The position numbers and the translations under genes are program-made. Source: Haliclona indistincta (Eukaryota > Porifera > Demospongiae > Haplosclerida > Chalinidae). Taken from it: a stretch of 64,000 nucleotides of DNA. Where the stretch lies: NCBI GenBank assembly GCA_964017065.1, contig OZ024784.1, positions 3,887,152 to 3,951,151 of the forward strand. The letters are read 5' to 3'. The first letter of the stretch is position 1. The number at the start of each line of letters is the position of its first letter. This document shows, one piece after another, positions 53,563 through 64,000 of the stretch. The notes under the pieces are model-generated. The model did no database searches and was not told the origin of the DNA. It saw nothing but the letters and a program-made list of their open reading frames with translations.

Positions 53563-55792
53563 TTACAAGTTTATTCTTATTCTATAAAGATTGTCCTGTT
53601 CTAGAAGTCGTATAGTTGCTTTTAATTGTCCAGCATCAACTAGCTGTAGTAGTTGCTGGCGGGCTTGTTGTCCCTGAGCATTTTGTGCAAAATTCGGCCA
53701 AATCTGTGTGCACAAAAATTTTAAACATATCTGAAATTGTTGCACATCAAACCTGTATGAGCGGCTGAGAGTCTCTCTCTACTGTAGTGATCAGGCGACT
53801 GTCAGGTGACCCACCAGTGATGAGGGATGATGGTACCTGTAGTGCCGATACATAATAGCTGCTTTCACTGAATGGTTATCTCACATTCAACTGTTCAGTT
53901 AGGACAGCTCTCAGTGCATCTTCTACAACTGTAATAGGCTTGTTTACTGAAAAATTAAATGCTAAAATATCTGTTGGTAGTGCAGCCTATATAATGCAAA
54001 AAAATAATTTTCGATCTCAGTTAAGTACTATCATTAATTTACTTGTATTCTTGTCTCTAGAAGGTCAGCCGGCATGCTATTCATTCCTATAGAAAAGTAA
54101 TAGATTAAGTGTAGAAGATGCTGATGAAATTCACTGACTGCAAGTGAATGCATTTGGATGGTTTGGACTGATGTAGAGCAGTTGAGAAGGCAATTGATGG
54201 GCATACAAACATAAAAGATCTCCCATACAGTCGCTGTCAGCTTTGCAACGCTGTAATAAAATTCTTAATCAAACAACTATTGGAGCTCGATAGGCTCACC
54301 TGAGTAATGTTACATGGAACACAGTGTATCCCACCACAGTCTAGGTCGGTCTCATGGCTGCTGATGATCCCATCAAAACAAGAAGACTCTGAAGAGACAT
54401 GCAATACTAGCTTGTACACAGCACAGTGATGCTAGGCTGTTTACCAGTTATTTCGAGGGTTACATTGACACTAGAAACTGTTCCATTGATGTTCATAGCA
54501 ATACACTGATAGTCTCCTGCATCTTCCAGCTGTGTCACAGTGAAGTCCAGAGAGGCATTGTATAGTTGATGGCTGACTCTGCTGGAGTACTGAACTGGCT
54601 GACCATTCTTCAACCATTTTACGTTAGGGAATGGTGCACCATCAACAATACAAACTAATGAGAATGCACGATCTGTAAGAATATCAGCATCCTCAGGATC
54701 ACTGACAATAGTGGGACTATCTGCATGGTTGATATTGTGATAATTATAGGGGACAGTTTTGAAGTCAATCATAACTCACAGCACATAAAGGGCGTGGTAT
54801 GGTTTGCAATAGGAATTCCACGAGTACTCAATGGCCACTGACAGTTTGTCTGTAATCGGTCTTCGGGAAATGCTGCATTACTGCTCAGATATATACGAAA
54901 CCATTCAAGGTCACAGTCACATGACCATGGATTGCCTCCTAGTGTGATAGATGTGAAAGCTAGATCAAGTGAAGAAAATAATCCTTGAGGTATTGTTTGT
55001 AATCTGTTGTTTGTCAGAGAGAGAGTCTGGAGATTTAGTTCTGGAAGATGTAAGAAAGAATCTACCGGCAGCATAGACAATTGGGAGTTGTCATCTAAGA
55101 AACTGATAAAGAATAATAAAATTACATGTACATGTATAGTGATCCGAGACTAATAAACTCACAGCATTTGTAAATTATTAAGACCGAGAAACATCTCTGC
55201 CCGAAGACTCGTTAATAAAGTATTCTTGAGAGACCTATACGTGATTCCACAGAAATTTTATAGCAGGTAGGAACTACATGAACTCACAATATGCGAAGGT
55301 TTGTGAGATTAGAGAACACTGCATCTTCAAGATCAGTGAAAAGATTGCCATCCAAGTATCTGAAAAACGAGAGTACAATTATCAACTATCTACATAGAGT
55401 TGTGGTAAGTTTACAGTTCTTCAAGTGCAGGAAGATCACTCAGCCATCCGTGTGCAAGAGTAGTAAGCTGATTTCTATCCAAGTACAGTACTGTTAAATT
55501 CGGATAGCGCGAGAAAAGCCCAGGAGAAAGCATGGAGATGTTGTTACCGGTCATCACACTGCAGCAAAATTCTGGTCATCAATCTAGGCTGTACAAAAAG
55601 CTATACTCACATGCGTCGAGTGTTTACTGGTGCATCTTGTGGTACAGTAGTGAACACAACGCCAGCATCACTGCAGTCCACCTCTTGCACTGCTAGCTTT
55701 AGAGCACAGCTTGTAAACGACTGGCTCGACGACCGGTCAATTAGCAACAGCCAGAAAAAGAGAAAGAGGGTGGTGGAGGCGACCGGACCCAT
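53563..55792 (-). CDS. Secreted LRR-Ig protein with Cys-rich segment
   Basis: The signal peptide (MGPVASTTLFLFFWLLLIDR) is followed by a cysteine-bearing cap and about five leucine-rich repeats, one per small exon, then an LRRCT (NPWSCDCDLEWFRIYLS...LQTNCQWP). Next comes an I-set Ig domain (FSLVCIVDGAPFPNVKWLK...DAGDYQCIAMN). A cysteine-rich module follows (CFDGIISSHETDLDCGGIHC, VPCN, RCKADSDCMGDLLC) and an unrecognised C-terminal region of about 130 residues, with no TM segment. LRR-Ig order recalls peroxidasin, LRIG and LINGO, but no peroxidase or TM part is present. It is probably a matrix or soluble recognition protein. The AATAAA lies inside the last codons. It shares an 85-base promoter with PIN1. 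Confidence 0.8.
53570..53575 (-). terminator. Poly(A) signal within LRR-Ig coding end
   Basis: Minus-strand AATAAA overlaps the codons for Ile-Asn just before the stop at 53563-53565, so the 3' UTR would be only about 10-25 bases if this signal is used. Confidence 0.5.
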
Positions 55793-55877
55793 GTTTGTTT
55801 GCTCGTTGCTTTGGGGCGGGGCTCGATAGACGTTAGTTATCAATACGATAATTACAGGGTTGCCCCTATTACTAAAG
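55793..55877. promoter_or_regulatory. 85-base LRR-Ig/PIN1 shared promoter
   Basis: Both start codons and both 5' UTRs must fit into 85 bases. The sequence contains a GGGGCGGGG GC-box-like run near 55813. No TATA box is seen. Confidence 0.5.
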
Positions 55878-56527
55878 ATGGCTTTACCACAAGGTTGGGA
55901 GCAGCGGACCTCCAGTTCGTCTGGCAAGAGTTATTACCTGAATATCTACACAAAAGCTAGCCAATGGGAATCACCTGAAAAATTGCAACCTGGACAAGTT
56001 AGTTGAGATCGAACTTGTTGTATAAGATTTGGTAATATAAAATCAAGGTACAAGCTTCTCACCTACTGGTGAAGCATCGGGAGTCTCGTCGTCCTGCCTC
56101 GTGGAAAGAAGCTAATATCACTCGTTCCAAGGAGGAAGCATTGCAGATACTCAAAGGTAGCCCATCGTGTACTTGTTACTATAGTTCTACTGCACTCCTC
56201 ATGCATTAGGATTCCGTGAGCAGATAGCATCAGGGAGTGTTGGATTTGCTGAGCTGGCTTCCAAAGAGAGTGACTGCAGTAGTGCAAGGCGAGGTGGTGA
56301 TCTGGGACCATTTGGTCGCGGTCAAATGCAACGTAAGTCTACACATCTCAGTAAATTTATCAATTTTTACATTATTTACAGGGGCATTTGAAGAGGCTAC
56401 GTAAGAAACCAGTAATTTTGCATTCACTTTTAGTTTATCTCTTTATAGGTATGCACTGAACATAGGAGAGATGAGCGAGCCTGTGTTCAGTGATTCTGGT
56501 ATTCACATCATTATCAGAACTGGATAA
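55878..56527 (+). CDS. PIN1: Peptidyl-prolyl isomerase PIN1
   Basis: PIN1 isomerises phospho-Ser/Thr-Pro bonds in nuclear and mitotic proteins. Five exons are readable. Exon 1 encodes the WW domain ([20 protein letters not shown], then ASQWESPE), with both signature tryptophans. The PPIase (parvulin) domain follows: [20 protein letters not shown] with the phosphate-binding KxxxSRRP basic patch, then [19 protein letters not shown] with the catalytic Cys, FGRGQMQ and the final [13 protein letters not shown]. Length (about 160 residues) matches human PIN1 (163). The stop is TAA at 56525-56527, 137 bases from the RABL6 stop. Confidence 0.96.
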
Positions 56528-56664
56528 AGAACGAACTCACACAAACCACAAAATGGTCAATAATGGTATTGCTGTTTGAACATGCTTAGTCACAAAAAAT
56601 AGTATTAAGTTATCTCATTGACTGTACAATAACACGCTAGGGCGATTGGAATGCTAGATTTGAA

Positions 56665-59515
56665 TCACTCTTTCCGTCGTGATCTGTGCTTATGTTTCTT
56701 CTTTGGTCTGTCTCCCTCACTGTGTTCACGGTGCTTTTTGTGCTTCTTGTGATGTCGAGGTTTCTGAGCAATCACAGAGTAAAGTATTACTGCAGTTATA
56801 CCAGCCACATGCATACCTCTTCTTCCTCTGCCTCCTCTACCTCCTCTGATGCATTACTCATGGTCCTAACAATCAGATAAAATTATTGTAAAGTAGAGCA
56901 AGTGAGACCTACCTGATGATAGACTGTGTGGTTCGAGCAGGAGTAGACGCCTGTTGAGATTCAAAGAACTAGTGTTATATGATGTTATATTCACTCACCT
57001 CATCCATCAGCCATGCATCCAAGGAAGAAGTGAGACCAAATGGATCACTGCTCTTGGCGGCAGTGCTTGGTGAAGCTGATGCACTTTCTTGTTCAGCAAT
57101 CTTTTCTTTTTTCTTGCTCTTTTTGACCTTGTGCTTTTCTCTACTGCTACCATCAGAATCTCTTCTCTTCACTTTGTCCGAGTTTCGACCATTAGCAGGA
57201 GAAGCAAACTCCAGTAGCAGTCCTCCGCTTTTCTTCTTGCTAGCAGCTGGTGGTGTCGTCCAATCATGTTTAGCCTGTTGCTTGGTGCTTTTACTGACAG
57301 TCTCATCTTCGTCCTCCTCCTCCTCTTCTTCACTCTCTGTTAGTACAATGTCTTTTGCTGACTTCATGGGAACGGTGGATTTAGTAACCACCGGACGAAG
57401 TGGAGCAGCTGGTTGTGGTGTCAGCATAAACGACTCTTTCTCTTCTTCCTCGTCACTTTCTTTCTCAACTTCCTCCTCCTCTTCATCATCATCAGGAGTT
57501 GACAAATCTTCATCTACTGCAACATGTGGATTCCTCTCTTCATCCTCATCTTCGCTTTAGGATGATTACTACTATTTAGTGACCTCATCGTGAAAATGCT
57601 CACCTTTCATCATCGTCGTCCTCTTGTTGCTTCTCGTCCTCTCCGCCAACAAAGAAATCATCGTCTAATGTACCATCGGGAACAAAATCATCTACTCCTA
57701 CTCCAGCATTAGTTGAGCTGATTGACCTCTTTTGTTCCTTTGGTGTGACTTCTATATGAACAAGAGATTATACAAAAAAACAACAATAATGACATACAGT
57801 CCGTACTCTGTGCAGGTCTACTAGCAGGCGGAGTCCTTTTTGATTTTCCAAAAAATCCTGACAGTTTTGAAAATTTCGAAGAGACTGGTTTTTCTTCAGT
57901 CTTAGTTTGAGCATTAGTAATAGTAGCTGCCTCACCATCAGCCTCCTCCGCTTCCTCCTCGGATGCTGTAACATTATCTACAAACCGTACAGCAGTATAA
58001 ATGTTATGATAAGACCCATACCAGGATGTGACGCTGCAGGATTGGCTGAAGTAGGTGCTGGAGGTGGATTTGGTTGTTGCCCTTGTATTAAAAACCTGAC
58101 AAAAATATATTTACACTGACTGCAATGAGTCACTTACTCATCATAATTTTGTGAAGTGCGAGATTCATCAAGGTCCTCTTGTACAGCCTGTGTATGTCAT
58201 GTTAGTGATATTAGTGTAGGTGGGTGTGGCATACCAATAGCTGTTCTCTGTTCACTTTTAGCTGCTGCAATAAGCTTTCTTGCTGTAGAAAGAAAACATA
58301 ATGAAGATGTGAAAGGCAGTCGCGCCAGAACTAGCCTGCATCTGTAGAAATGGTATACTGAGAAATTTGTGCAAGTATCGCAACCCGAACCCATTCTTCA
58401 TACAACTCTCGATGTAAGTCACTTCAGCAGCTCCATCTGCCCTAGAATAACACAATATTTAATTTGTCTATCCCGTTAATGGTGAGTATGTAAAAAGAAG
58501 AGGTGTCAGCATAAATTCATGTCTGTCTACCTCTCCAAGCTGCTAATGAAGTACTCTGGCTCTCCAAGTGGTACAACACGATGCTCACCAAGATCACGGA
58601 AGTTGCCCTATAGTGATGCGATGATTAGATGAAGGAGAGAGAGAAGGGAGAGGTTACCAGCAGTAAGACTGGTATGTGTAGAGGTACTTGTGGTAGCTCT
58701 CTTGTTATATACTGCCATGTCCTAGGGAATGACGTCATGATTACATCACAATACCATAAGAGAGGCTCACCATTGCTTAGTGAGATCGAATACAAAGATG
58801 GCTCCATTTGCTCCCTTGTAGACATCTAAAAACTCAGCATCTAAGGGTCTTTCCTCCGGCTCCTAAATACAACAATGGTGATCACTAGACAAAACTGTTA
58901 TTTCAAATTGAGAAAACACAAATCAAAGCTCGATGCTGATTGTAGATGGAAAAATATTACCAGAAAGATTTTTACCTGAGCAGATTTTGAGGGTAAGTTG
59001 AAAAGTTTAAGAGACACTCCTTTGCCCTTCTTGAGTTTGCCTGATCGATTGACGGCAGCACAGTAGTAACATAATAGCAACACATTATATGTACCTTTAT
59101 CAACAACATCCCATAGTTCTATTTTAGCTGTATCACTAGTTCCTGCAGTAGATGAAGCAGTATAGTGCTGCATGGCATGCATGTGCCCATAACCCACTAG
59201 GATAACTCCAGTGAATACTAGAGACTTGTATTTCATTTGTCGGTATGTAGTTCTCTACGAAAGGTCTTCCCTGCATCCTGTGAAACAGGCACGTCTTGCC
59301 AGTGTTCCGGTCACCACGTATCACAACTTTCACTGTGTAGAAAAAAGCAGGAAGAGTTGCATCACGTGAGCATCTAACATCCACTACGCCCAGTACAGCT
59401 CGAGCTTACTGTTGTACTGAATTCCCTTAGCAAACTTGCGCTGCAGCTGTTCGTCCATAGTACGTACCCCCTCAGGGGTAGTAGTGTCCAGTAACCGGCC
59501 TTGCTCTTGACCCAT
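56665..59515 (-). CDS. RABL6: RAB-like protein 6 (Parf/RBEL1)
   Basis: This is an atypical Rab-like GTPase with a long disordered tail. The start [16 protein letters not shown] leads into [11 protein letters not shown], then [19 protein letters not shown] with the P-loop GDRNTGKT, and [15 protein letters not shown]; human RABL6 has [17 protein letters not shown] and GRPFVEEYIPTQEIQ. Further exons give [45 protein letters not shown], then acidic and Ser/Glu-rich segments ([10 protein letters not shown]) and a Lys/His-rich C-terminus ([23 protein letters not shown]). TAG/TGA analysis puts the stop at 56665-56667. An upstream in-frame ATG at 59572 is possible but would overlap the shared promoter with the next gene. 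Confidence 0.93.
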
Positions 59516-59574
59516 TTTCTGACCAACTAAGGGGCGTGACCTCAAGAAGGCGTGACTAAAATCCAAAATCAAGA

Positions 59575-59921
59575 ATGGTGTTCCCGGGATATCAGAGATC
59601 GATCAGTATTCTTGCTTATATTAGCTCAGTAGGTAAGCCTGATGAAAGATTCTATTATTTATCTCTCTCTGGGTGATCAGGTATAGTTTACCATTATGTG
59701 CTCGTACACGACTTTGGAGAAAAAGAACACTGTTTCACAGGGGTTGGTTAGCGCACGTGCATGTACACCAGCCAGCTGGCTGTATACAATTTTTTCTGCA
59801 GATTAGGAAGATAGTAGAGGCTAAGAAAAGAGAGTTTTTCAGTCTCGAGTCCAGTGTAATTGAGCAGAAGAGAGCAGAAAAGCAATCAAGAGCACTAGCA
59901 ATGGAGACAAAAAAACAATAG
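59575..59921 (+). CDS. Small single-TM protein, about 79 aa, unrecognised
   Basis: Three exons join in frame. The first gives MVFPGYQRSISILAYISS, the second a hydrophobic-to-polar stretch ending EKEHCFTG, and the third IRKIVEAKKREFFSLESS and a charged helix to TAG at 59919-59921. The layout (short N-terminus, one TM at about residues 9-27, charged helical tail, about 80 residues) is like small mitochondrial inner-membrane assembly factors such as PET117, but I see only weak sequence resemblance, so no name is given. The start is 59 bases from that of RABL6 on the other strand, implying a minimal shared promoter. Good splice sites and frame continuity support a real gene. Confidence 0.6.
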
Positions 59922-59942
59922 GGAGACATTTTCAGAGAACGG

Positions 59943-59948
59943 TTTATT
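59943..59948 (-). terminator. Poly(A) signal of GCLM
   Basis: Minus-strand AATAAA lies 66 bases downstream of the GCLM stop and 22 bases past the end of the convergent small gene, so the two 3' ends probably overlap. Confidence 0.55.
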
Positions 59949-60013
59949 CACAATACAACTATTAATAATTATTTTGACTGATAAAAACATTTAAAATGGA
60001 TTAATGATTACTA

Positions 60014-61360
60014 CTAGTCTTGTTCTGTTTTGTGCAATTCAATGAAGTATCTGTGGAATTAGATAAAGTATAATAGTAGTGTAAGGAGAACTAGCTACAT
60101 GTGTTATAATGTTTTGTCTCCAAGGATGCGGCTAAATTCGTGGATGTTACTCTCACAATTTAGCCACAACCTGAGAATGCAGTTGGTGTTAAATGTGCAG
60201 CAATTGATAGTAGTTATCAGTCTCACCCTCTGTGACTGACAATGCCCCTCAGTTTGATGATAGAGTGATATCGTGTCACCCAGCTGTGACTCCACCCCTC
60301 CGCTCCCTGGGCAGTACCCGAGAGGCACTTGTGGAGGAGAGGCAGAGGAAGAATATCTCTTTCATCATTGTGTGTGTACAGAGTAATGGATACGACCTTG
60401 GCATACTCCACCATATCCTAAAGTATTGGTGTAAAATTTACATTGTACAAAGTGAAGTACCAACCTCTGGCATTGTACAACAGTGAGCTAGATTGACTTG
60501 GTTAACACTTGGTTTTACCTAAAAAGCAATGGATAAAATAATATATAGAATTATTGTTGGTTGCTAACCGTAGCCCACTCGTACAACTCTTGCAAAGTGT
60601 TCTTGTCAAGGTCAGCTGTACCTACAACAGATATCCTTTTCTCATTAACCAGTTCTTCCACAACCTTAAAAAAATGATATCATGATAATGTATGAGAGGG
60701 AGGCAGTGCAAACACACACCCTCCAGAGCGGTTTTATTCTCTCCAGAGTCAGCTCTTCACTGGTGCAAGGTGGTAGTGACAAAATGACAGTGTCCATGGA
60801 GGTCACTCCTAGTTCTTCCAAACCTGAGAAGACCGATCGTGAAACTGACCATATGAATTATAACCATCACACTCACTATTCACTATAGCCTCTCTAACCA
60901 ACTCGCCTCTCCATTCTGTGAGAAATACCTTTACTATAGAGAAATAAATTATTATTGGAAATCAATGACGACCAACATACTTGTCAGTTGAAGATTAAGT
61001 CTTTCTTCTTCTGTCACTCGCTGGGCAAGGGCTTTGTTACATAAAACAACTACTTCTGTATCATCTGTCTACTCACACAGAGATTGCATGAAGGTTAATA
61101 TAACAGCCCTAGCTGCATGGGTTACACTGACCTGTTGCTGTGAGCTGATTCCATTAGCCAATGTCTTCTCTACAACTGACACAAGCTAAGAGAGGCACAG
61201 ATTCTGTGATAGTGGTAACACCGTGAGAAATACGTACCTCTTGAGTAGAGGTCAGTGACACTTTCTTTCTTAGCTTGCTCAAATCAGCGATGTTGCCCGA
61301 GTTCAGGACCACGCGCGATCCATTGCTGAACGTCTGGAAAAGAGCAGTAGCAGCAGCCAT
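60014..61360 (-). CDS. GCLM: Glutamate-cysteine ligase modifier subunit
   Basis: This subunit lowers the Km for glutamate and relieves feedback inhibition of the catalytic subunit in the first step of glutathione synthesis. It has an aldo-keto-reductase-like fold. Exons run from ATG 61360: MAAATALFQTFSNGSRVVLN, then GNIADLSKLRKKVS (human GNLLNWGRLRKKCPS), EELGVTSMDTVILSLPP, VVGTADLDKNTLQELYEWA (human AIGTSDLDKTQLEQLYQWA), VKPSVNQVNLAHCCTMP (human VKPNSNQVNLASCCVMP), LYTHNDERDIL, IIKLRGIVSHRG and a last exon YFIELHKTEQD ending in TAG at 60014-60016. Every human block is matched in order. Confidence 0.94.
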
Positions 61361-61737
61361 GTCGAAAACTGAAGAATGATTCTCGAACAGTCGGAACACC
61401 CTTAACAGCTACTAGTTCATGTGCAGCGTGTAGCAACGATGCTCAGCTGGCTTTGCTGGAATCTAGTGGGCGTGGCTAAACAAGATTATACATGGTGCAC
61501 TTTATTTAAAAAACGCGGTATATTTTGAATTTGGTGACAAAGACAAACGTAGAGACATAAACCACGAAGCTCATCTTCGTTAACAAGAGTCAAGACCAAG
61601 AGGTTAATGTTGGTAACTTAGCTGTGACTGTTGTATGCTGTCATGGAGTTGCTATAATGACAGGACAGTGGTGTGATAAGACACACACCCTTCAAAAAGA
61701 GGTGGAGCTACAGTGAGAACAGGCGCGCGTTTTTGTT
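61361..61737. promoter_or_regulatory. GCLM/TIPIN divergent promoter region
   Basis: These 377 bases lie between the two start codons. A GGCGCGCG run (about 61721-61730) is close to the TIPIN start. I see no clear antioxidant-response element next to GCLM by eye. Confidence 0.4.
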
Positions 61738-63968
61738 ATGGCTGACGATGCAGATGCCTTGCCTGCAGACTATGAAGATGAGGATGACGATGAACCACTA
61801 TTTGCTGATGAATTAGACGATCCTCCTCCTCTTCCTCCACCACTCCAAGGCATCGAGTCTTCTACCCAACTTTCTTCAACAGATGATGGCCTTGGGTTGA
61901 GAGTAGGCTTGGGTCTACAACAGCAGGGAGCAGGTGTGAAACAGCCTTGATATGTCTTTCGAGAACAATTATTCCTTTATTTAGATCAACAGGCAGGAGA
62001 TAGAAGAAGGAGGAGAGATGCAGATGGTGAAGATGGAGAGCAACCAGTCAAGCGAATGAAACGACCTGTTCCAACTTTAACTGTCGACAGGTACTAGAAC
62101 TATTCTTTCTGTTGCAGCACCATACCATGACACAATCTCTCAACAGACTATTTTCAGACAGAGGTATTCCTTATCTTGTAAGTGAGTTCCCGAAAAAGAA
62201 ATTTAAGGGCAAAGGACATGAGGTATAGATCTCAGTTATACCACATTCAGAATAATTTATTATTGTCTTTGTATTACAGGCATCTGATTTAAAGAACTTA
62301 CTGTTAGAGTATGAACGATGGGCTAATGCTCTTTTCCCGAAACTAACCTTTCATGACTTCATCAAGAGAGTGGAGGCAATAGGGAGCACTAACAAGGATT
62401 TCAAGGTTTGTAAAAAATTTGTTATAACAGATTGGTAATAGTTGTAATTATGAGATATACTAATATAAGGTATATTTACGATTATTGCTAGTAGTTAAGG
62501 TCAGATTGGTAATATTTGTAATTATGAGATATACTAATAAGGTATGGTTACGATTATTGCTAGTAGTTAGGGTAGCAGGACGCAAGGAGAGCGCAGTATT
62601 GAGACACTGATTTGAGGATATGACACTTGGTAGCTGTATCTGTCATGTTCATCACAGTATTGGCTATGCGTCGGCAATGCACTGGATTATCGATCAACGA
62701 CGGGTTCTTGGGATTGCGCAGTTTACGGCTCAGTTCTCCTGACAGTTTCCCTACTTCGAGATTTATAGCAGTTTGTCTGAGAGTGGATTGGCTCACATCG
62801 GCTGGTCCCAGTGTAGACTTTAGCTATTAGATAGTAGAATGAAGAGCATATCATAATGGATTAATGAGATATGAATCGGTGTCTTACCCAGTAGTAAGAT
62901 TGGTTCAATGTGAGATCAATGATGGTCTTAGTAGCAAGTAGAGGGAGAGATGCATTCTCTTCTTCCTCTTCTACTATACTGTTGATCTCAGAGGAGTGTC
63001 TGAGTAGTTGATCAAACTGTTTCACTATGGTCTCCTGTTCTGATTTCATAGTCTCATTCCTAGTGGTTATAATTCTGTTGACCTGGAGTTTCTGTTTCAA
63101 AAATAGCATAGATCATGTGAAATAGCAAATAGTGATTAAACTTACAGTGTATATTTTTAAAATGTCAAATAGCAACTTTATGTTCTGTTGGAGAGAAGCT
63201 GTTTCACTAGTAGTTGGTGTCGGATGTGGAGCACTAGATACAATAGTTGCCAACAAAATAACTTTACACAAACACGATATAACTTGAGAAAATTCCATTG
63301 CTAAGAAAAGAGTACTACTATTTTTGTTACTATTCTAGTTACTATTCTAGTTTATTGATTGTGGTTCGTCTCTGCAGAGATTCGCATTTTATACGATGCC
63401 GAAAGACTTAAAATAACGTTGGTTTTGCCTGACAGTTTGCTTCCACACAAGGATGTTGCTTGTACTTGGCAGGAATTAAGTGTGATAGGCAGAGAAAAAA
63501 AAACAAGTAGTGTGATGATTGGTTGAGACACTTTTGGCGTATGTACTAACATTGTGTGAAATTGTTCTATAGGCACGGTTCTCGATGTTAAGACGGAGAG
63601 CTGGTGGATTGGCTCCTCTGGAAGGAGATGAAGAACTGGAAACAAATAGAGATGAAGAGACAAGTAGAGATGATCAAGAAGAGGGTGGAGAAACGAGCAG
63701 AGAAGCTGAGGAAGGAGAGAATGAAGAACCACATAGAGATGAAACAAATGCACAAGAAACAGATAGAGGTGTAGGAGAAGATGAAATAAACAGAGAGGAA
63801 GAAGACTATCAGAGTATGCTGTTTGATAGTCATACTGCTGAAGATGAAGAAGTTAGTCTTCTACGAGAAATGGATGAGCATTTTGGTGGTGAAGATGACC
63901 AAAATGAACTGGTCATTGATTATAATACAGAATCCATGAGAGAGAACAACGAAACAGGTGATGAATGA
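61738..63968 (+). CDS. TIPIN: TIMELESS-interacting protein (Tof1-Swi3 partner)
   Basis: TIPIN stabilises stalled replication forks with TIMELESS and CLASPIN. Exon 1 encodes an acidic, proline-rich N-terminus (MADDADALPADYEDEDDDE); the next is basic (VKRMKRPVPTLTV). The Swi3 domain follows: [59 protein letters not shown], NKDFK. Human TIPIN has [20 protein letters not shown] and LFPKLQFEDFIDRVEYLGS. The last exon (63573-63968) joins in phase 0 as ARFSMLRRRAGG, parallel to human CLKRIRLDLP, and ends in a very acidic tail. Intron 62406-63572 contains another gene on the minus strand. A possible extra exon at about 63390-63475 was rejected because it breaks the frame. Confidence 0.92.
62428..62573. 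repeat. Tandem duplication of about 73 bases
   Basis: Two adjacent copies begin CAGATTGGTAATA and end GCTAGTAGTTA-GGT, with few differences, so the event is young. Copy 2 contains the last codons and stop of the nested minus-strand gene; copy 1 lies in its 3' flank. Confidence 0.85.
62560..63298 (-). CDS. Novel secreted protein nested in TIPIN intron
   Basis: Three exons on the minus strand lie wholly inside TIPIN intron 62406-63572. Exon 1 encodes a signal peptide (MEFSQVISCLCKVILLATIV), then a Thr/Pro-rich linker and a hydrophobic helix ending LKIYT. Exon 2 is a charged helical stretch (KLQVNRIITTRNET to LNQSYYW), and exon 3 ends with a four-cysteine block, HCRRIANTVMNMTDTATKC then HILKSVSQYCALLASC, and TAG at 62560-62562. 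All introns are phase 0 with good GT-AG sites. The mature protein would be about 185-190 residues, mostly helical, with about four N-glycosylation sequons (NET, NAS, NQS, NMT). I recognise no family. The size, helicity and few cysteines resemble helical cytokines or other small secreted ligands, but that is only a structural impression. Confidence 0.75.
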
Positions 63969-64000
63969 TTTTGAGTTGTATAGGATATGTGGAGAGGAAT

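Noticed and set aside
56979..57560. 193-codon plus frame rich in serine
   Set aside because: It is the antisense of the acidic and basic low-complexity tail of RABL6.
63390..63475. Possible TIPIN exon (IRILYDAERLKITLVL)
   Set aside because: Including it leaves the final exon out of frame, while direct joining of 62405 to 63573 is in phase and matches human TIPIN.

Overview
The window looks like nuclear DNA of a gene-dense early-branching animal, most probably a demosponge of the Amphimedon type. All genes are eukaryotic with GT-AG introns, many of them only about 45-80 bases long. Protein families are animal-type: LIM-homeobox Lhx3/4, receptor tyrosine phosphatase with Ig domains, fibrinogen-related domain, LRR-Ig receptor. 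Homology was judged by recognising conserved motifs from memory; the species is inferred and no search was run.

Layout, left to right: GLMN (-), RPL28 (+), a DHHC palmitoyltransferase (+), NDOR1 (-), a CDK5RAP2/centrosomin homologue (+), GARNL3 (-), ADK (+), a C19orf44 homologue (-), an SLC44A choline-transporter-like gene (+), ACADM (-), Lhx3/4 (-), a receptor tyrosine phosphatase (+) with an intronless fibrinogen-domain gene (-) inside one intron, PPP1R10/PNUTS (-), an MFSD8-like transporter (+), a secreted LRR-Ig protein (-), PIN1 (+), RABL6 (-), a small membrane protein (+), GCLM (-), and TIPIN (+) with an unrecognised secreted-protein gene (-) inside one intron. Coordinates of multi-exon genes run from start codon to stop codon and include introns.

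The genes are not one pathway. They are mostly housekeeping genes (ribosome, Fe-S cluster assembly, beta-oxidation, glutathione and adenosine metabolism, replication-fork protection, phosphatase targeting, centrosome) mixed with a few developmental or surface genes. The striking organisation is near-strict strand alternation: head-to-head pairs share promoters of 59 to about 1,370 bases, and tail-to-tail pairs are often under 250 bases apart with overlapping 3' ends.

Non-coding structure includes a 22-base minisatellite, two long microsatellites that start at splice donors, two MITE-like inverted-repeat elements, a short recent tandem duplication, and GCATGCGC (NRF-1-like) boxes in three promoters. 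The most novel items are the two nested antisense secreted-protein genes, the phosphatase with a WPE loop and altered P-loop, a 10-base microexon, and the LRR-Ig protein with an ETDxDCGG cysteine-rich segment.
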